A stretch of 64,000 bases of DNA, taken from Bettongia penicillata ogilbyi. Lineage: Eukaryota; Chordata; Mammalia; Diprotodontia; Potoroidae. The DNA lies in assembly GCA_023548195.1 (NCBI GenBank), contig JAJHZJ010000699.1, positions 3,505,175 through 3,569,174 on the forward strand. Reading direction: 5' to 3'. Of the stretch, positions 49,497-61,517 are shown in pieces (the first letter of the stretch is position 1; the number at the start of each line of letters is the position of its first letter). The notes below the pieces were generated by a model that made no database searches, was not told the DNA's origin, and worked only from the letters and a program-made list of their open reading frames with translations. The translations under genes and the position numbers were made by a program.

Positions 49497-49934
49497 TTAA
49501 TGAAATCTGCATTTACAGTGACTGCCAGCAGAAGTAAAAAAATCTTCTTTGTAATAAGCATCCCCACATGCAGACCTTGAATCTGTACAAATGGTGGCAC
49601 TTCTCCCTTTGGCTGGGTGGCATGCCTGAGTGAGAGCCACCAGCTCAGCAGCCTGAGTGCTAAGGTTGGAGGGCAGAGAAACAGCCCAGATGTTAATATA
49701 GTCAGAGACTACTGCAGCACCTATGCAGTGGGTTCTTTTTCTCACAAAAGAGGACCCATCAGTCCAGAAAACAAAGTCAGAATTCTCTAAGGCTGTGGCA
49801 GAGAGAGCATCATGGGGCTTCTCAGCCATGTCTGGTAATAGTTCTCCTGAGAATAGCAAATTGGGAAGCAATGTTGCAGGATTAAGAAATGTATAGCATT
49901 TAAAGGCGATGTTCTCATTCCCCCACAAAGTCAC
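49497..49934 (-). pseudogene. ERV RNase H remnant
   Basis: An open stretch of 145 codons with the RNase H signature in order: WTDGSS (first catalytic Asp), QAAELVALTQAC (catalytic Glu), and TDSRSA (next catalytic Asp, where TDSRYA is usual). RNase H degrades the RNA strand of the RNA-DNA hybrid in reverse transcription. The downstream end shifts frame after KEDFF. It is the clearest retroviral protein segment in the window. Confidence 0.88.
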
Positions 49935-50473
49935 TTCGTATTTAACAAGTCTGAAAAGACCCGTGTTCAGTGACGGAGCAAGAGGACCTCAACTTCATAA
50001 GGGCATTGTACTATTAAAGGGGAACCCAGAGCCAGATCACAAGCCTTTTCCACCAAGAAGGCAATGACAGCCACAGCCCAGAGACAGGGTAGTGTGGTGG
50101 CAGCCACAGCATCTGACTGAGCAGAATGAGCTGCTCTGCACAGGGTGAGTCCTAATGCTTGAGTTAGAAACCAGAAGCCACCTCCCTCTATTTATGTAGA
50201 AAAAAAGTAAAAGATTTACTGTAATCTGGAAGTCCAAAGGCAGGTGCAGATAACAGGGCCTGTTTCAGCCATTAGAGCTAAGAGATGTTGAGAATTCAAG
50301 GGCAGAGGTTTTAGTCAGAGATCCAAGAAGCTTGGCAATCTCACTGAAAAATATATCCATTGCTTGCTGCTCTAGCTGCTCCTAGGACAGCTCTCACTGC
50401 TACGTGGAGAAAGAAGCAGAGAGATGTTGAGCAGTGTGAATGCACTTGGGAAAATTAGAGGGAGTCCCAGAAG

Positions 50474-51060
50474 CTAGAAAAAATTCGAAATAACCCACCT
50501 ATGGGAGACACCACTGTCCCTTTGATTTAGAAAATTTTTGGCCTCTTTGGTGAAGCTCCAGTAATGGATACGATGGCTGTCTTCCTGGTGGATTTCTGCA
50601 TCTGCTGCTGCTAGGGGCAGGTTATCTACATATTGAACTGTGGTAGCACCTTGAAAAGTGATGAAGACTGAGTCTTGCTGTAAAATTTGAGGAAATAAGA
50701 TAAGGCTGTCTTCATACCCTTGAAGCATCCCAGCCCATATCTGCTATGAGAGTTCCTAGGTAAAAGCAAACAAATGGTGGGAATCTGGATTTATGGTATT
50801 GAAAAAAATGCAGAACAGAGGTCTACCACCAAGAAGCATGTTGCTTCACAAAGGATTGATTTGATAGTGGCAGAATTTAGCACCACTGGATGCCTAGGTA
50901 TGACATATGAATTGTATGTAGATCTTGAACAAAACAACAGACAAGTTTGCCATTTGGTTGTGGCTCAAGTTTTTAACAAGGGGAATCTGTGTATTGCATG
51001 GGAATTTGCAAGAAGTAGTAATGCCTTGATCTATTGTGTCATTTATAGGTGAAATTCCTT
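50474..51060 (-). pseudogene. ERV reverse transcriptase remnant
   Basis: Motif A appears on the minus strand near 50750-50825 as VVDLCSAFF, and motif C at 50621-50632 as YVDN, where an active enzyme has YVDD. The loss of the second Asp removes a metal-binding catalytic residue. Upstream, CNTQIPLVKN near 50960-51000 fits the RT fingers. Several stops and shifts lie between the motifs, so the gene is dead twice over. Confidence 0.85.
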
Positions 51061-51219
51061 CAATAGATTCCTTGGATAAGAGATACTGAGAAAGAGATGG
51101 GGGTGGGTTTCTTTACTTTTAATGGCAACAAGGATGGCAGATTTTAGGAGACCCATGTCAGAGGATGAAGAGGGCCCAGAGGGAACCAGGGATATCAGAG
51201 GCAATTTCAGAAGTACTTC

Positions 51220-51498
51220 CTACTGTCTCCTGAGTGTTTGGAATGAAGACTGGGAACAAAGGGAGAGAGTCCTTGAGCAGCTGTAGGGATACACTGCCAT
51301 CAGGAGAGCAGGAAATAATAGCCCCAAGTTTAATAGGAGATTATATCCCAGTGAATTTGCAGGGGCTTCAGGCATGAGGAGAAATGAATGTTCTACTGTC
51401 GGAGGAGATAGTTTAGGAACATATTGAGGCTTCCCTGAAATTCCAACTACATTTAAAGACTCAAGAGAAGTACATTTAAGACTGATTTTGAAACTCAC
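51220..51498 (-). pseudogene. ERV protease remnant
   Basis: Ninety-two open codons including HSFLLMPEAPANSLGYNLLLNLG. This matches the C-terminal half of retroviral aspartic protease, where the conserved 'LLGRDLL'-type block is here LGYNLLL. The active-site Asp-Thr-Gly is not visible in this frame. Position directly upstream of RT supports the call. Confidence 0.7.
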
Positions 51499-51989
51499 AT
51501 GTCCAATAAATAGTCATTGTCATGGGGAGGGGAATGGACTGGGATAACTGAAGGTAGGACATCAGAGTCTAGGAAAGTAAAATTGTTGTCTTCAGGTTCC
51601 ACAGCCTTTCCCCCTCCTCTGCATCTTCATGCATCACTGTTCCTCTGGGAGGCTCTAAAGTCATTACATCTCTTGTTCCAAAATCTGGTGCTTTCTGTCT
51701 ACACTCTAGAGAAACATGGTCTTGTTTTTTGTATTAGAATCAAATGTGTGAGTCCTGAAACTTTGACAGGGTGTTGCCACCTGTGCCAGGGTGTTACCTC
51801 CTGCAAGGGAGCTAAAATGCTTTGGACCAAAGCTGCTCCTTCAGGGGTCATGATGGTCAATCCCTGTTCTTTTCTGTGTTTCTCTTTCTTTTGTTTATTT
51901 CTTTCCTGTGTCTACTTTCTCCCTCTTCATTCGCTTCTTATAAAGCAATTATCTTTCAACTGTTTTATGTCCATGGTATACCCACTTGG

Positions 51990-52905
51990 CCACCACTTGT
52001 GAAGAATGCTTCCTTATTTCTGCTAACAGTTGATTCATGAAGTGCAGATATGTGCATCTCTCAGGTTAATTGGATTTAATCCAGCACACTGCTTAGCACT
52101 TTTATACAATCTATCATAACCAGTTAGGATTTTCTTTCTTTTTTTGCAAAGTTCCTTCAAATCTATTCCAATTCCCTGGTCTAATTAAACATGCTCCCAT
52201 ACCTTCAAGTAAGGTTTCCATAGCTTTTTGTACTTTGATGTAATGTTTGGGATTATTTGAGGCTCAATTACTATCCTCTAGAGGCCAAACTTGGGCTGAC
52301 CCACCTGCAGGAACTAGCCTATTCACTATATCTATAAATGGCTTGTCTTTCTCTAGGGGAGAGCAAAGCTTGCATCAAATCCTTCACATCACTCCAAATT
52401 GGATTAAAAATCCTAAAGATTTTCCAAAATTGAGAAGCTACCGCTGCTGAATCCTTATCATATTTAAAGAATTCCCTCCTCTAGGTACACAGATTGGTGG
52501 AACGGAAAGGAACATACTGCCTGAGTAAAACTACAGTCCCCTTGCAGTTAGGAGTGGCAGCATTTTGTGGAGGAAAAATGCCTTCAGGTTTTACTTTTGC
52601 CTCAAGAGAAATCAAACTCTCCTTTGAGGGTGATAACTAGGAAGGAAGAGAGGAGGTGAAGGAGAAAGTAAAAGAGCTGCAGCTAGCAAAGGCAGCTCTG
52701 GAATCTCAGAGCTCTCTAGGAATTCTTTGAGCTGTAATTTCCAGAGCAGTTCTAGAGTAAGAGGGCAGGTATCAGGAGGGGACTTCACAGAAGAAGCTGG
52801 CAGCATGGGGTAGTTAGCTAAGGGAGAAGGAGCTCAGGGAAGTAAAGGAGCTGGACAGGAAGGGGTTAAGGTAGGCTGCAAGGCTGGAGGTGAGATCCGA
52901 GAGGT
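51990..52905 (-). pseudogene. ERV gag traces
   Basis: Minus-strand reading near 52150-52230 gives GACLIRPGNWNRFEGTLQKK, resembling the end of a gammaretrovirus-like capsid; near 52350-52390 DLMQALLSPRERQAIY fits a helix of the same domain. Other parts are too decayed. Continued at about 53551-53990 beyond the RTE insertion, where matrix-like text is only tentative. Confidence 0.55.
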
Positions 52906-52914
52906 AAGTGGAAG

Positions 52915-53541
52915 AGGAAGGAGCTGGTTAGTTGGTGGTTGGCCTTTGTTCTAGAAGATGACCAAAATGACATCACCATGACAAAGTGAAGTTTCAACGT
53001 GTATGACTGTGGCTGATCAGAGCAATACGAGCTTGGAATGTTCTACCACAGGTTGGGCACAGATAGCCTGTGTGAACATTTGGGGTAGTTACTCCAAATT
53101 TGTGCATCCTACGTTTCCTTTTTGCTGCCTCAATTCCACTTTGCTCATAGAGCACAGCACTTTTTCTGATGTGGGCACGCCATCTTGAGCGGTTCCATGC
53201 CAGTGTCTGCCATGTCTCACAATCAAATCCAAAGTTCTTGAGAGAGACCTTGACAGTGTCCTTGTATCATTTCTTCTGCCCACCATGTGATTGCCTGCTC
53301 CATGCGAGTTCTCCATAAAATAGTCTTTTTGGCAAACGTACACTTTGCATTCAAACAACATGGCCAGCCCATCAGAGTTGTGCTCTCTGAAGCATAGTTT
53401 GAATACTTGGCAGTTCAGCTCGAGCAAGGACTTCCTGCCAGGTGATCCTCGGAATCTTCCTAAGCCGGTTGAAATGGAAACAATTCAGTTTCCTGGCATG
53501 GTGCTGGCAGATTGTCCAGGTTTCACAGGCATACAACAATG
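52915..53541 (-). mobile_element. RTE LINE 3' end inside the ERV
   Basis: Minus-strand frames give YACETWTICQHH, RITWQEVLARAELPSIQTML, then WAGHV and, at the end, YLCPTCGRTFQARIALISH: the C-terminal part of an RTE-type LINE polyprotein ending in a zinc-finger-like motif, with the last His pattern decayed. The stop is at 52994-52996 and the 3' UTR follows to about 52915. A 9-bp direct repeat aagtggaag at 52906-52914 and 53542-53550 flanks it and is a candidate target duplication. Confidence 0.8.
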
Positions 53542-54082
53542 AAGTGGAAGGAGAAAAGAGGTGGGTAAAGCAGGGCAGAGGATTGGTGGAGAAATTAAGC
53601 AGATGCCATCAGATCACTGAATCTTAGTGGCCAGATCCGTTGATCTATTCCAAAGGGACCAGGAGTCTAGACACTTTGGATTTTTGTTCCCTACAACTAG
53701 TCTTAAATATTTCAGTGTCTGATAATTGAAAGAGTTATACCTGGGTCACATCCCAGCCAAATCCACTGTTGTCTTAGACCAAATGTCATAGAACTTAGTT
53801 GTTTACTTCTCTTACCGTCCCTGACTCAATGGAAAATTCCCTCTTATCTCATGCGATGAGGCATCATTCTGTGCCTTTAGGCAGGCTCTTTTCTGTTATT
53901 GTTGGTTCCCATCATTAATTTTAAAACTTTTTAAACCAGTTTTTAAGATATAGTCTCCCTTTCTTAAGGTTTCAGGAATCCTTCCTAGAAAACCTCGCCA
54001 CAGGCCTTGTGTTTAGGTTAGCTGGAGACAGTTTCTCCTTCCCTAAACAAATTAGAGAGCTAAGGCCAATGACAAGCTATTA

Positions 54083-54249
54083 CCACACACACACAAACAC
54101 GCTCACACACACACATGCTCACATACACACACACACGCTCATACACACATACGCCCACACACACGCTCATACACACACACGCTCATACACACATACGCTC
54201 ACACACACATGCTCACATACACACACAAATACACGGTCATACACACGCT

Positions 54250-54281
<32 letters not shown>

Positions 54282-54291
54282 TACACACCCC
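54083..54291. repeat. CA-rich minisatellite-like array
   Basis: Interspersed units of the form (CA)n-CGCT-CA and CATG-CTCA, not a pure dinucleotide tract. Long Thr-His open frames over it are artefacts. Confidence 0.97.
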
Positions 54292-54446
54292 TTCCCCAGA
54301 TTCCTAATCCACTCTCCTGAAGGCTGTTCTTCCTGAGAGACCACAGGAATCACCTCCCTTCAATGCTAACTCATATCATATATTCCTTTCTATTCTCTTC
54401 CTGTACGCCCCCTTTCCATGAACCCTCCTGTTTTGTAATTTAGTCC

Positions 54447-54495
54447 TACACACACACACACACACACACACACACGCGCGCACACACACGCACAA
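54447..54495. repeat. (CA)n with CGCGCG interruption
   Basis: CA dinucleotides interrupted once by 'cgcgcg' near 54475, one of the few CpG clusters in the window. Confidence 0.97.
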
Positions 54496-54609
54496 AACAT
54501 TAATCCACCGGTGAATTCAGTCTACAATTCTCCTAGCTCACTTTTGCACCATCACTTTCCTGACTTCCACCTTCATCTCTGTCTCCTTGTGTGCATTTAG
54601 AAAAAAAGT

Positions 54610-56300
54610 TTCTTAAGGGTATCTCTGCTGTCATTGTTTGCTCCTGAATTGATTTACTTCTCCTGGATTTCTGTTGACTAGGATGTTAGAGAAGCAAATA
54701 ATTTCCTCAAGTCTGTTTTTTCCCCTAAGAATGTTTCAAATGCCTTTTTTTATTATTAAATATTCATCTTTTTTTTCATTTATATTAAGCTCAGATTTTC
54801 AGGGTAGGTCACCTTAAGCTGCATCTTGAGGTCCATTATTCTTAAGGACACATTATTCCACTGACTCCTTCATTTTCTGGTGGGTGCAAAACAGTCTTGT
54901 GTTATTTGAATTTCCTTTCCTTTGATTGGGATACTCATTCTCCTGGTCCAGGGGTGGTAAAAGAATTTGTTCTGTGAAGTCTGGGTTCAGTCAAAGGATG
55001 GCACTTAAGGACCTAGAGGTCTACATCTGGCCTCAAGGTTACAAGTTCCCCAACCCATCCTGATCACTTGTAGAATTGGTTGTGTGTTAACAGCTGAAAT
55101 CGCCTCTAGTATGTATCTTGTATTTTATACACTTCTTTTTCTGGGGGTGATCTATAGATTCTTTTGATTAGTACTTTGTTTTTTGTGTTCAGAAGCTCTT
55201 GGCAGTTTTCATGTATTGTTTCTTGCATTATGACTCGAAATCATATATTATGTCATGTTTTTCTAGGGCCTCTGTAATCCTTAAATTTTCTCTATGCATC
55301 CTGCCTTGGAGATCAATGTATTTTGCTTGTATAGAGAGCATGTGTTCCTTTAATTTTATTTGTTTCTCTTCTCCCATATTGTCCTTTACTTCTCTGCATT
55401 TTCGTTCCCAATCAGTTGTTCTTTGATAAGACTTAGCACCATAGATCCAATTTTTTCTTTTCTACCAATTATTTCAGTTATGTGCAGGCTATAAATCCCT
55501 AAATTTATTTACTATATCTGGAAACCACATTTCCTTCTACTATTGAATTTCCCCCCTTGATTTATCTGCTTCCACTCAAGGTCTAAATTTTTATTTTCTT
55601 CCTGAAATCTTGGATGATTTTACTCTTTTTCTCACCCTATTACTCACTTTCTGATTCCCTCCCTTCTGGTTGTTCCACTGCGGCAACAGACCTCTCCCCC
55701 TGCCCAGGAGTAGTGGCGGAGAGTGGTTTGATTTAAAAGCATCTAGCCTACTCCCTCACTGGGAAATTCATGGTTCACCAACTAAGGTCTCTTCTGCATG
55801 ACTATGGGAGGGGGGTTCAAAACTGGTCACAGATAGATGCTGATCTCATTCCCTAAGGCTTAGTGTAGCTTTGTCCCATTCCTTCTACTCCTCAGTTCCC
55901 TGACCTAGTGGTACAGAGCACTGCCACACAGCTATTATCTCAGGCTGGGTAAGTTTCTGCAATTTGGAGTTTGGATCTCCATGGCACAAGGGAAAGGGCA
56001 GGATCAAGGTGTAGAGTTGAGTTCTGTTACAAGCCCGGAAACGTCCTGCCCTATTCTCTCTTTTTCTCTATTTCCTACAGAGCTCTGTTGCAATATAGAA
56101 TGTTGCCATAGGCCTTGCTGTTACAGCCTCAGAAAATTTCTCCTCTTTAGAGTTTGGCTTTCCTCAGTACTGGGAAGAAGAAAGAGTCTTAGTGGGGGCC
56201 AGGGCAATATTGCATTCTGTTGCAAGTCTGTGGGTAGGTTTGTAGTCATGGTGAGCAGTGGAGGAGGCAGTGCTAAGTGAGCTCAAGTTAGTCATTAGTT
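54610..56300 (-). mobile_element. Older L1, ORF1 and 5' UTR
   Basis: Antisense ORF1 text: 'gattttcagggtaggtcacc' near 54795, 'ttccactgactccttcattt' near 54856 and 'tcttgtgttatttgaatttc' near 54893, in the same order as 11700-11870 in the half-L1 element. From about 55600 to 56300 it is GC-richer and looks like an L1 5' UTR. No ORF2 part is attached on its 3' side. Interrupted by the MITE at 54949. Confidence 0.65.
54949..55057. mobile_element. MITE-like hAT element, left arm deleted
   Basis: Opens 'caggggtgg', jumps to 'gaatttgttctgtgaagtct', and ends 'aagttccccaaccca'. The 8-bp flanks tcctggtc (54941-54948) and tcctgatc (55058-55065) match at 7 of 8 positions, as expected for a hAT duplication. 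The right arm matches the fuller copy at 57151. Confidence 0.75.
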
Positions 56301-56439
56301 CGTGGAGTTTTCTTTTGTTTTTAACCTTCTTTGGGTTCTTGTTGTCCAAGACCATGGAGATAGCTGAAATTGCCTTATCTCTGACACATAGCTTTTATTT
56401 TGGAGATGCTTGAGAGCATAAAAGAAAATGACTAGTCCT

Positions 56440-57010
56440 TATGTCTTTAGACACATGAACCACAAGTCTCTTGAATATCTAAAAACCAATCTTACGATGT
56501 TTGATTATTTCTGAATTTTGTTTATGTAATCTGTTCCGTTAACCAGCCTCTCTCTTTTTAACCTATATTCAGCAGCTTTGAAAGTAACTGCTTCTTGGGG
56601 CAGCTTGAGATCTTTTATTGCTAGACCACTCATTTTTGCCTTTTTTTCATTTTTAAAAATTATTTCTTTACCTTTTTTCTTCCTCCAGATGAACTTTGTT
56701 ATTATTTCATCTAGTTCTACAACAGGGTATCACCTTGATATTTTGATTGGTATGGCACAAAAATATAAATTAATTTAGGTAATGGGATGATTTTAGATAT
56801 ATTTATAAGACCCAACCTTGAAGAATTAATATTTTACCAATTCTTTTTCTTTATTTCTGTAAAGATTATTTTGTAATTATATTTACATAAGCCTCAGTTG
56901 TACCTTCAATATTAAAGCTCCAGATATTTTATAGTTTTTTTTATATGTAGTTTTCTATCTCCTCTTGTTGGGTTTTCTTAGTAATCTACAGAGATGTCAT
57001 TAGAGGTTTA
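56440..57010 (-). mobile_element. L1 ORF2 fragment
   Basis: Antisense ORF2: 'cttcctccagatgaactttg' near 56682 and 'ctcctcttgttgggttttct' near 56961 match the segment after the RT domain in L1. Confidence 0.6.
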
Positions 57011-57150
57011 TGTTCCTGTTGTAGACCTAGGACATAAAATGATGTATAAAAATACAAGGCAGGCTCTAAGTATTATATGAGTGACATTAAGGGCTGTGAA
57101 AAGAGAAATTCAAAAAATGGATTTTGGGTGTGAGTCATATGAAGGTCTAG

Positions 57151-57349
57151 CAAGGGTGGGGAACCTGTGGCCTTGAGGCCACATGTGACCTTCTAGGTCC
57201 TTGGGTGTGGTCTTTTGACTGAGTCCAAGTTTTACAGAATAAAATCCTTTTATTAAAGGAATTTGTTCTGGGAAGTTTGGATTCAAAGGGTCACTCTTGA
57301 GGACCTAGAGGGCTACATGTGACCTTGAGACCTCTGGTTCTCCACCTCT
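57151..57349. mobile_element. Palindromic MITE-like hAT element
   Basis: Left arm 'caagggtggggaacctgtgg' is complementary to the right arm ending 'ctggttctccacctct', and the complementarity continues inward through 'ggccacatgtgacc' against 'ggctacatgtgacc'. The single strand could fold into a long hairpin. Confidence 0.8.
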
Positions 57350-57869
57350 AGAACTTTCTCAGCAGTATTCCATGTTTTTAACAGGATTGTAAAAGGATGT
57401 TATGGTATTCAACAGCAACAACTATTTAGGTTTTTTTTTTCTTTTTTCAGTGGAGAGTATAGTCAGTGAAAGTAAGCCTCAAAATGTATGAGGATGCCAT
57501 TTGCAATTCTGCACCCCATCCTCCCAGCGGAGATGGCATATACTGAATGAAGGCAGACATTTAATTAAGAGCAAAGTGATTATGTTCTCTCATATCCTCA
57601 AAAAGAAATGAAGATCTGCTCATTTGAAAGGAGAAGCTATTAAATTCATTAAAGAAATAACTGCAAGGATATAGGCATAGCCTAAAATCTTAAAACCCAG
57701 AAAGAATAATGATAGGAAGAAATTAATAATGAAACCAAAATATTGAAGATTGATGGGTACTGAGAACATTAGGCTTCTGTGAATAGTTGTAATATACTTT
57801 CTAACTGCACATACTAAAGAAAGAACTCAATAATTTCAAATGTCTCCATTGGTTCTGACTAGGCCTGTA

Positions 57870-58055
57870 GGTATAAAGGAAAAAGCACTGGATTTGGAGT
57901 CAGAAAATCTGGGTTCAAATAGTGTTTCTTCCACTTATTACTCATTAGCTACTTGAGCAAATTTCTTAATTTCTCTTGGCTTTGCATCCTCTTACAGAAT
58001 GAAGTGGTTAAGCTAGGTAATAGTGTCCTCTATGATCCTAAGTCTCAATGATAGG
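57870..58055 (+). mobile_element. MIR / CORE-SINE
   Basis: 'agcactggatttggagtcag', 'aaaatctgggttcaaatagt' and later 'tatgatcctaagtct' follow the MIR order. Confidence 0.75.
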
Positions 58056-58384
58056 TGTACACATTTAGGGTATGAAATTGCTTTAAATAAAATTCTGGCA
58101 TGCTCTAATTAGAGGGGACTTCAAGGACATTATTGAGTGAAAAGAAATGTATTTTCCCTCTCAAAGAAATGATCATGATAACTGATTCTAACTTTCTTTT
58201 TAATTGCCATGTCACTAGTTCAAAATGAATGATTCTCAGTAAGACAGTGACAAGTCTGAGGAACTGGGCTATTTTTTCATTCTTCATGTTCTTCTAAGAA
58301 CATAAATGCCATGATTCTGGCAAGCCTATCTGAGAAGAAAAAAATCTGCCTAAAAATATCCTGTACCAATAATCATTTTTCTTG

Positions 58385-58582
58385 CGAGTGTGTGTTCATC
58401 CTTCATTGCCGAAGAAGACCATGCCATCAGAAATGATGACGTGACTTGCACTTGACTTTGTTTTGAGTGAGGGAGGGCTGTGCAGGTCACCAGCTTCACT
58501 TCTCCCCCAGAGGCATCTGAGTCCGATGATCAGATATTCATCAGGATGAGGCAATTGGGGTTAAGTGACTTGCCCAAGAACA
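58385..58582 (-). mobile_element. RTE-tailed CORE-SINE, truncated
   Basis: Opens with the antisense RTE tail ('cattgccgaagaagaccatg', 'gagtgagggagggctgtgca') and reaches the SINE core in reverse ('ggcaattggggttaagtgac'), where it stops. Same architecture as 33744-34091 in the opposite orientation. Confidence 0.88.
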
Positions 58583-59039
58583 AAAGCCATCTAGGCCATG
58601 GGATGATACCAAGGGATGTGTGATCCACCAATTGGAGAGTGAGGAGATGAGTTCACACATTCTCATGGGGCTTTTATCCTACACAACTATAACACCCATT
58701 CATGGATGTTAACACCCAGCATTCCTCCACTCTACCTACAACACCGCTCCACTCAGTTGTACTACCTCTTCCCTTCTGTGCAGGGCATGGACCCTTCAAG
58801 GTGGTTAGAACCTAACCCTAACTTGGGAATCTGCGTTAGTACCTGGGTGCTACTGGGGAAATCCTCCCTACCCACATTATACCTCCCACTCATCCCTCCA
58901 GATCCCTTTGTGTCTAATAATAAGTTCCACTAGGCTATCTCTGATCTATGGGCTAGTTAGTGGCCCCTCTTCTTTTCATTTTTAGTGGGACAGAGTGAGT
59001 TATACAAGTTGAGGAAGTATGGGTATGTGTCACCCATTT

Positions 59040-59355
59040 TCCCCCTAAACACAATCACCTAGTTTGGGAACCTTGCTATTATCTTCAGCTCCTTATTCTC
59101 ACTACATATATCCAGTCAGTTTCTAAATCTTGCCTTTTCTAGCTCCACAACTCTCATATTTGGCCTTTTCACAGTTACCACCCTAGACCCTCATCTCCTC
59201 TCACCTGGAATATATAAATAGCTTCTGAATAGGTCTACTTGCCTCATTTCTCTCACCTTTTCAATTCATCCTCCACACAGCTGCTAGAATGATTTTTCTA
59301 AACAGTAGAATTTTTAAAACCTCAATAAACTCCAGAAGCTCCTGACTGACTCAAA
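59040..59355 (+). mobile_element. L2, 3' part
   Basis: 'ccagtcagtttctaaatctt', 'catcctccacacagctgcta' and 'gaatgatttttctaaacagt' follow L2. Confidence 0.7.
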
Positions 59356-60305
59356 AAAATATCATTTCATGTTTGTTTCATACTTTTAAAAGTGAATAAA
59401 TTTAAATTTAATTATGCAAATTAAATTAAAAATGTGAATAAATTTAAATGCAAACAAATAATTTTAGTTACATTTTACAATATACATAATTAGTAAAATA
59501 ATATTATAGATACATATTTACATTGGAAATACATAATCAAATATATTTTACTGATAGGGATGCAAAATAAAAAATTTTGGAGACCAGCAATCTATACAAT
59601 GATGCACTTAGATGATGGTCTCTCAAGGCCTTTCAGAATCTTGCATTTATATAAATTTATATATATATATATATATAAATATAAATACAAATTCCCCAAG
59701 AATATACATAGTACTACTCTGTTTTTTTAAAATAATATTTCTTTTCCCCAATTAAATTAAAAAAAAAACAACCTTTAACATTTTGTTCCCTGTCTCACCC
59801 CATTATCTTGGCTCTAGAAGTCTCTGCCTGCTTCTTAAAACAATGAAGGAAAAGGTCTTTGTTATCTGGTTCCACTTTAAAATTTTTCAAATACAAAGCA
59901 TCAAGAAGCATGTTTATTATTACTCTTTCCTTTTGCCTCATTCCTGTTTTTCTGGATTAAATGTTAGGTAAAGACTCTTTGTAAATAAATAACATGAATA
60001 CATTAGGTGCACTGACTAACCCAACTCAACAAACCTTTCTGAAACAACTCTTAGGTCCAAGGGACCATGTGTTGTGGTCTCTTAGATTTTATTCTGTTCA
60101 AAGGCAATGGTTTCCATAAGCACTTTTGAAAAGTCATAGACTAATCCTTAGAGTTAAGTGACTTGTAACTGTACCTTGGTACCTCAGAAAAAAGAAGTAT
60201 ACTATTTTCTTCAGCTTTAAAATGAAGATAACAGTGTTCATTACTTATTTTTTTTTACATTTGCTCACAGGTTATAAAATAATACTTACAATTGCTTTAC
60301 CTTTT
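59356..60305. other. Unassigned AT-rich stretch
   Basis: Includes a TA repeat at about 59655-59680. No gene or named repeat. Confidence 0.5.
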
Positions 60306-60853
60306 TAAAAAGGTTTATTGTTTTAATTAACAGAAATCTATTTTCTTTCCCTCTTGCCTGCTACTTCATTGGGGGAAAAAATTAATTACTTGCAAAAAAT
60401 ATGCATAGTAAATCAAAATAAATTCCCTCATTGGAGATTGTATATGTATGTATTCACAAGTACGTATATGTGTATATCTATTTGTATGTGAATGTAAACA
60501 TATAAACGTGTACGCACTTTTATTGTGTTTACATATACGTTTCATTCTGTACCCTGAATCCGTCACCTCTCTTTACAGACTTATATAGCATTTTTCACCA
60601 TTGGTACTTTGGAATCATGGATGTGTCTGTCATTACAGTGATCACTCAGTTTTCAAAGTCATTTGTTTTTATGTTGTTGTCAATGTTGCATAATGTTCTC
60701 CTGGCTCTACTCATTTGATAATTCATCAAAATAATCTTTAAAATTATTTGTTTTATGTTGATGGTGTAGTAAACTGCTCATTTGATTCTGCTTGCATCAC
60801 TGTGTCACTTAAGTCTTTCCATGTCTCTGAAACCATCCATTTCCCTATTTCTT
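60306..60853 (-). mobile_element. Older L1 3' end, part 1
   Basis: Antisense L1 3' UTR ('gcatttttcaccattggtac' near 60589) running into the ORF2 end, up to the insertion point at 60853. Continues at 61518. Confidence 0.75.
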
Positions 60854-61517
60854 TTTTCCCAATTTATTTATTTATTTGGTTTCATTTTTCAACATTCACT
60901 TCAGTAAGTTTTAAATTTTCTCCCCCTTTCTTCCCCCTCCCTCTCCAAGATGGCATGCAATATGGTATGGGTTCTACACATACATTCCTATTAAACATAT
61001 TTTCATATCAGTCATGTTGCATAGAAGAATTAAAATGAATGGGAGAAACCATGAGAAACACAAAAACAAAGGAGAAAATAGTCTGCTTCATTCTGTGTTC
61101 TGACTCCATAGCTCTTTCTCTGGATGAGGATGGCATTTTGCATCATGAGTCCTTTGGAAGTGTTTTAGGTCCTTGCATTGTTGTGGACTAGATCTATCAA
61201 AATCAGTCCTCGCACACTGTGGCAGTTACTGTGTATAATGTTTTCCTGGTTCTGCTTGCTTCGCTAAGCATCAGTTCATATAAATCTTTCCAGGTTTTCC
61301 TGCTCATCATTTCTTATCACTCAATAGTATTCCATTACATTCATATACCACAACTTGTCCAGCCCTTCCCCAATTGATGGGCATCCCCTCTATTTCCAGT
61401 TCTTGGCCACCACAAAAAGAGCTGCTATAAATATTTTTGTCCATGTGGATCCTTTTCCCATTTTTATGATCTCTTTGGGTTACAGCCCTAGAGGCAGTAT
61501 TGCTGAGTTAAATGGGA
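60854..61517 (-). mobile_element. L1 3' end nested inside an older L1
   Basis: A 664-bp 5'-truncated copy: T-run, 3' UTR ('ggatgaggatggcattttgc' near 61120), ORF2 C-terminus ('ccccaattgatgggcatccc' near 61368). Flanked by 15-bp duplications atttccctatttctt (60839-60853) and atttccatatttctt (61518-61532), one mismatch. Confidence 0.9.

Larger units (their letters stand above)
48650..53990 (-). mobile_element. Decayed endogenous retrovirus, gammaretrovirus-like
   Basis: Reading on the minus strand from right to left the order is gag traces, protease, reverse transcriptase, RNase H, integrase, which is the retroviral order. All frames contain stops and shifts. An RTE LINE at 52915-53541 splits the gag part. 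I found neither a convincing env nor a pair of LTRs, so this is a partial, old provirus. The gammaretrovirus-like (class I) label rests on the pol segments. Confidence 0.85.

Noticed and set aside
53089..53427. 112-codon minus-strand open frame
   Set aside because: It is a shadow frame of the decayed RTE polyprotein; the recognisable RTE residues are in other frames.
54009..54336. Thr-His-rich open frames
   Set aside because: Translation of a CA-rich array; the same artefact occurs at 25864-26228.
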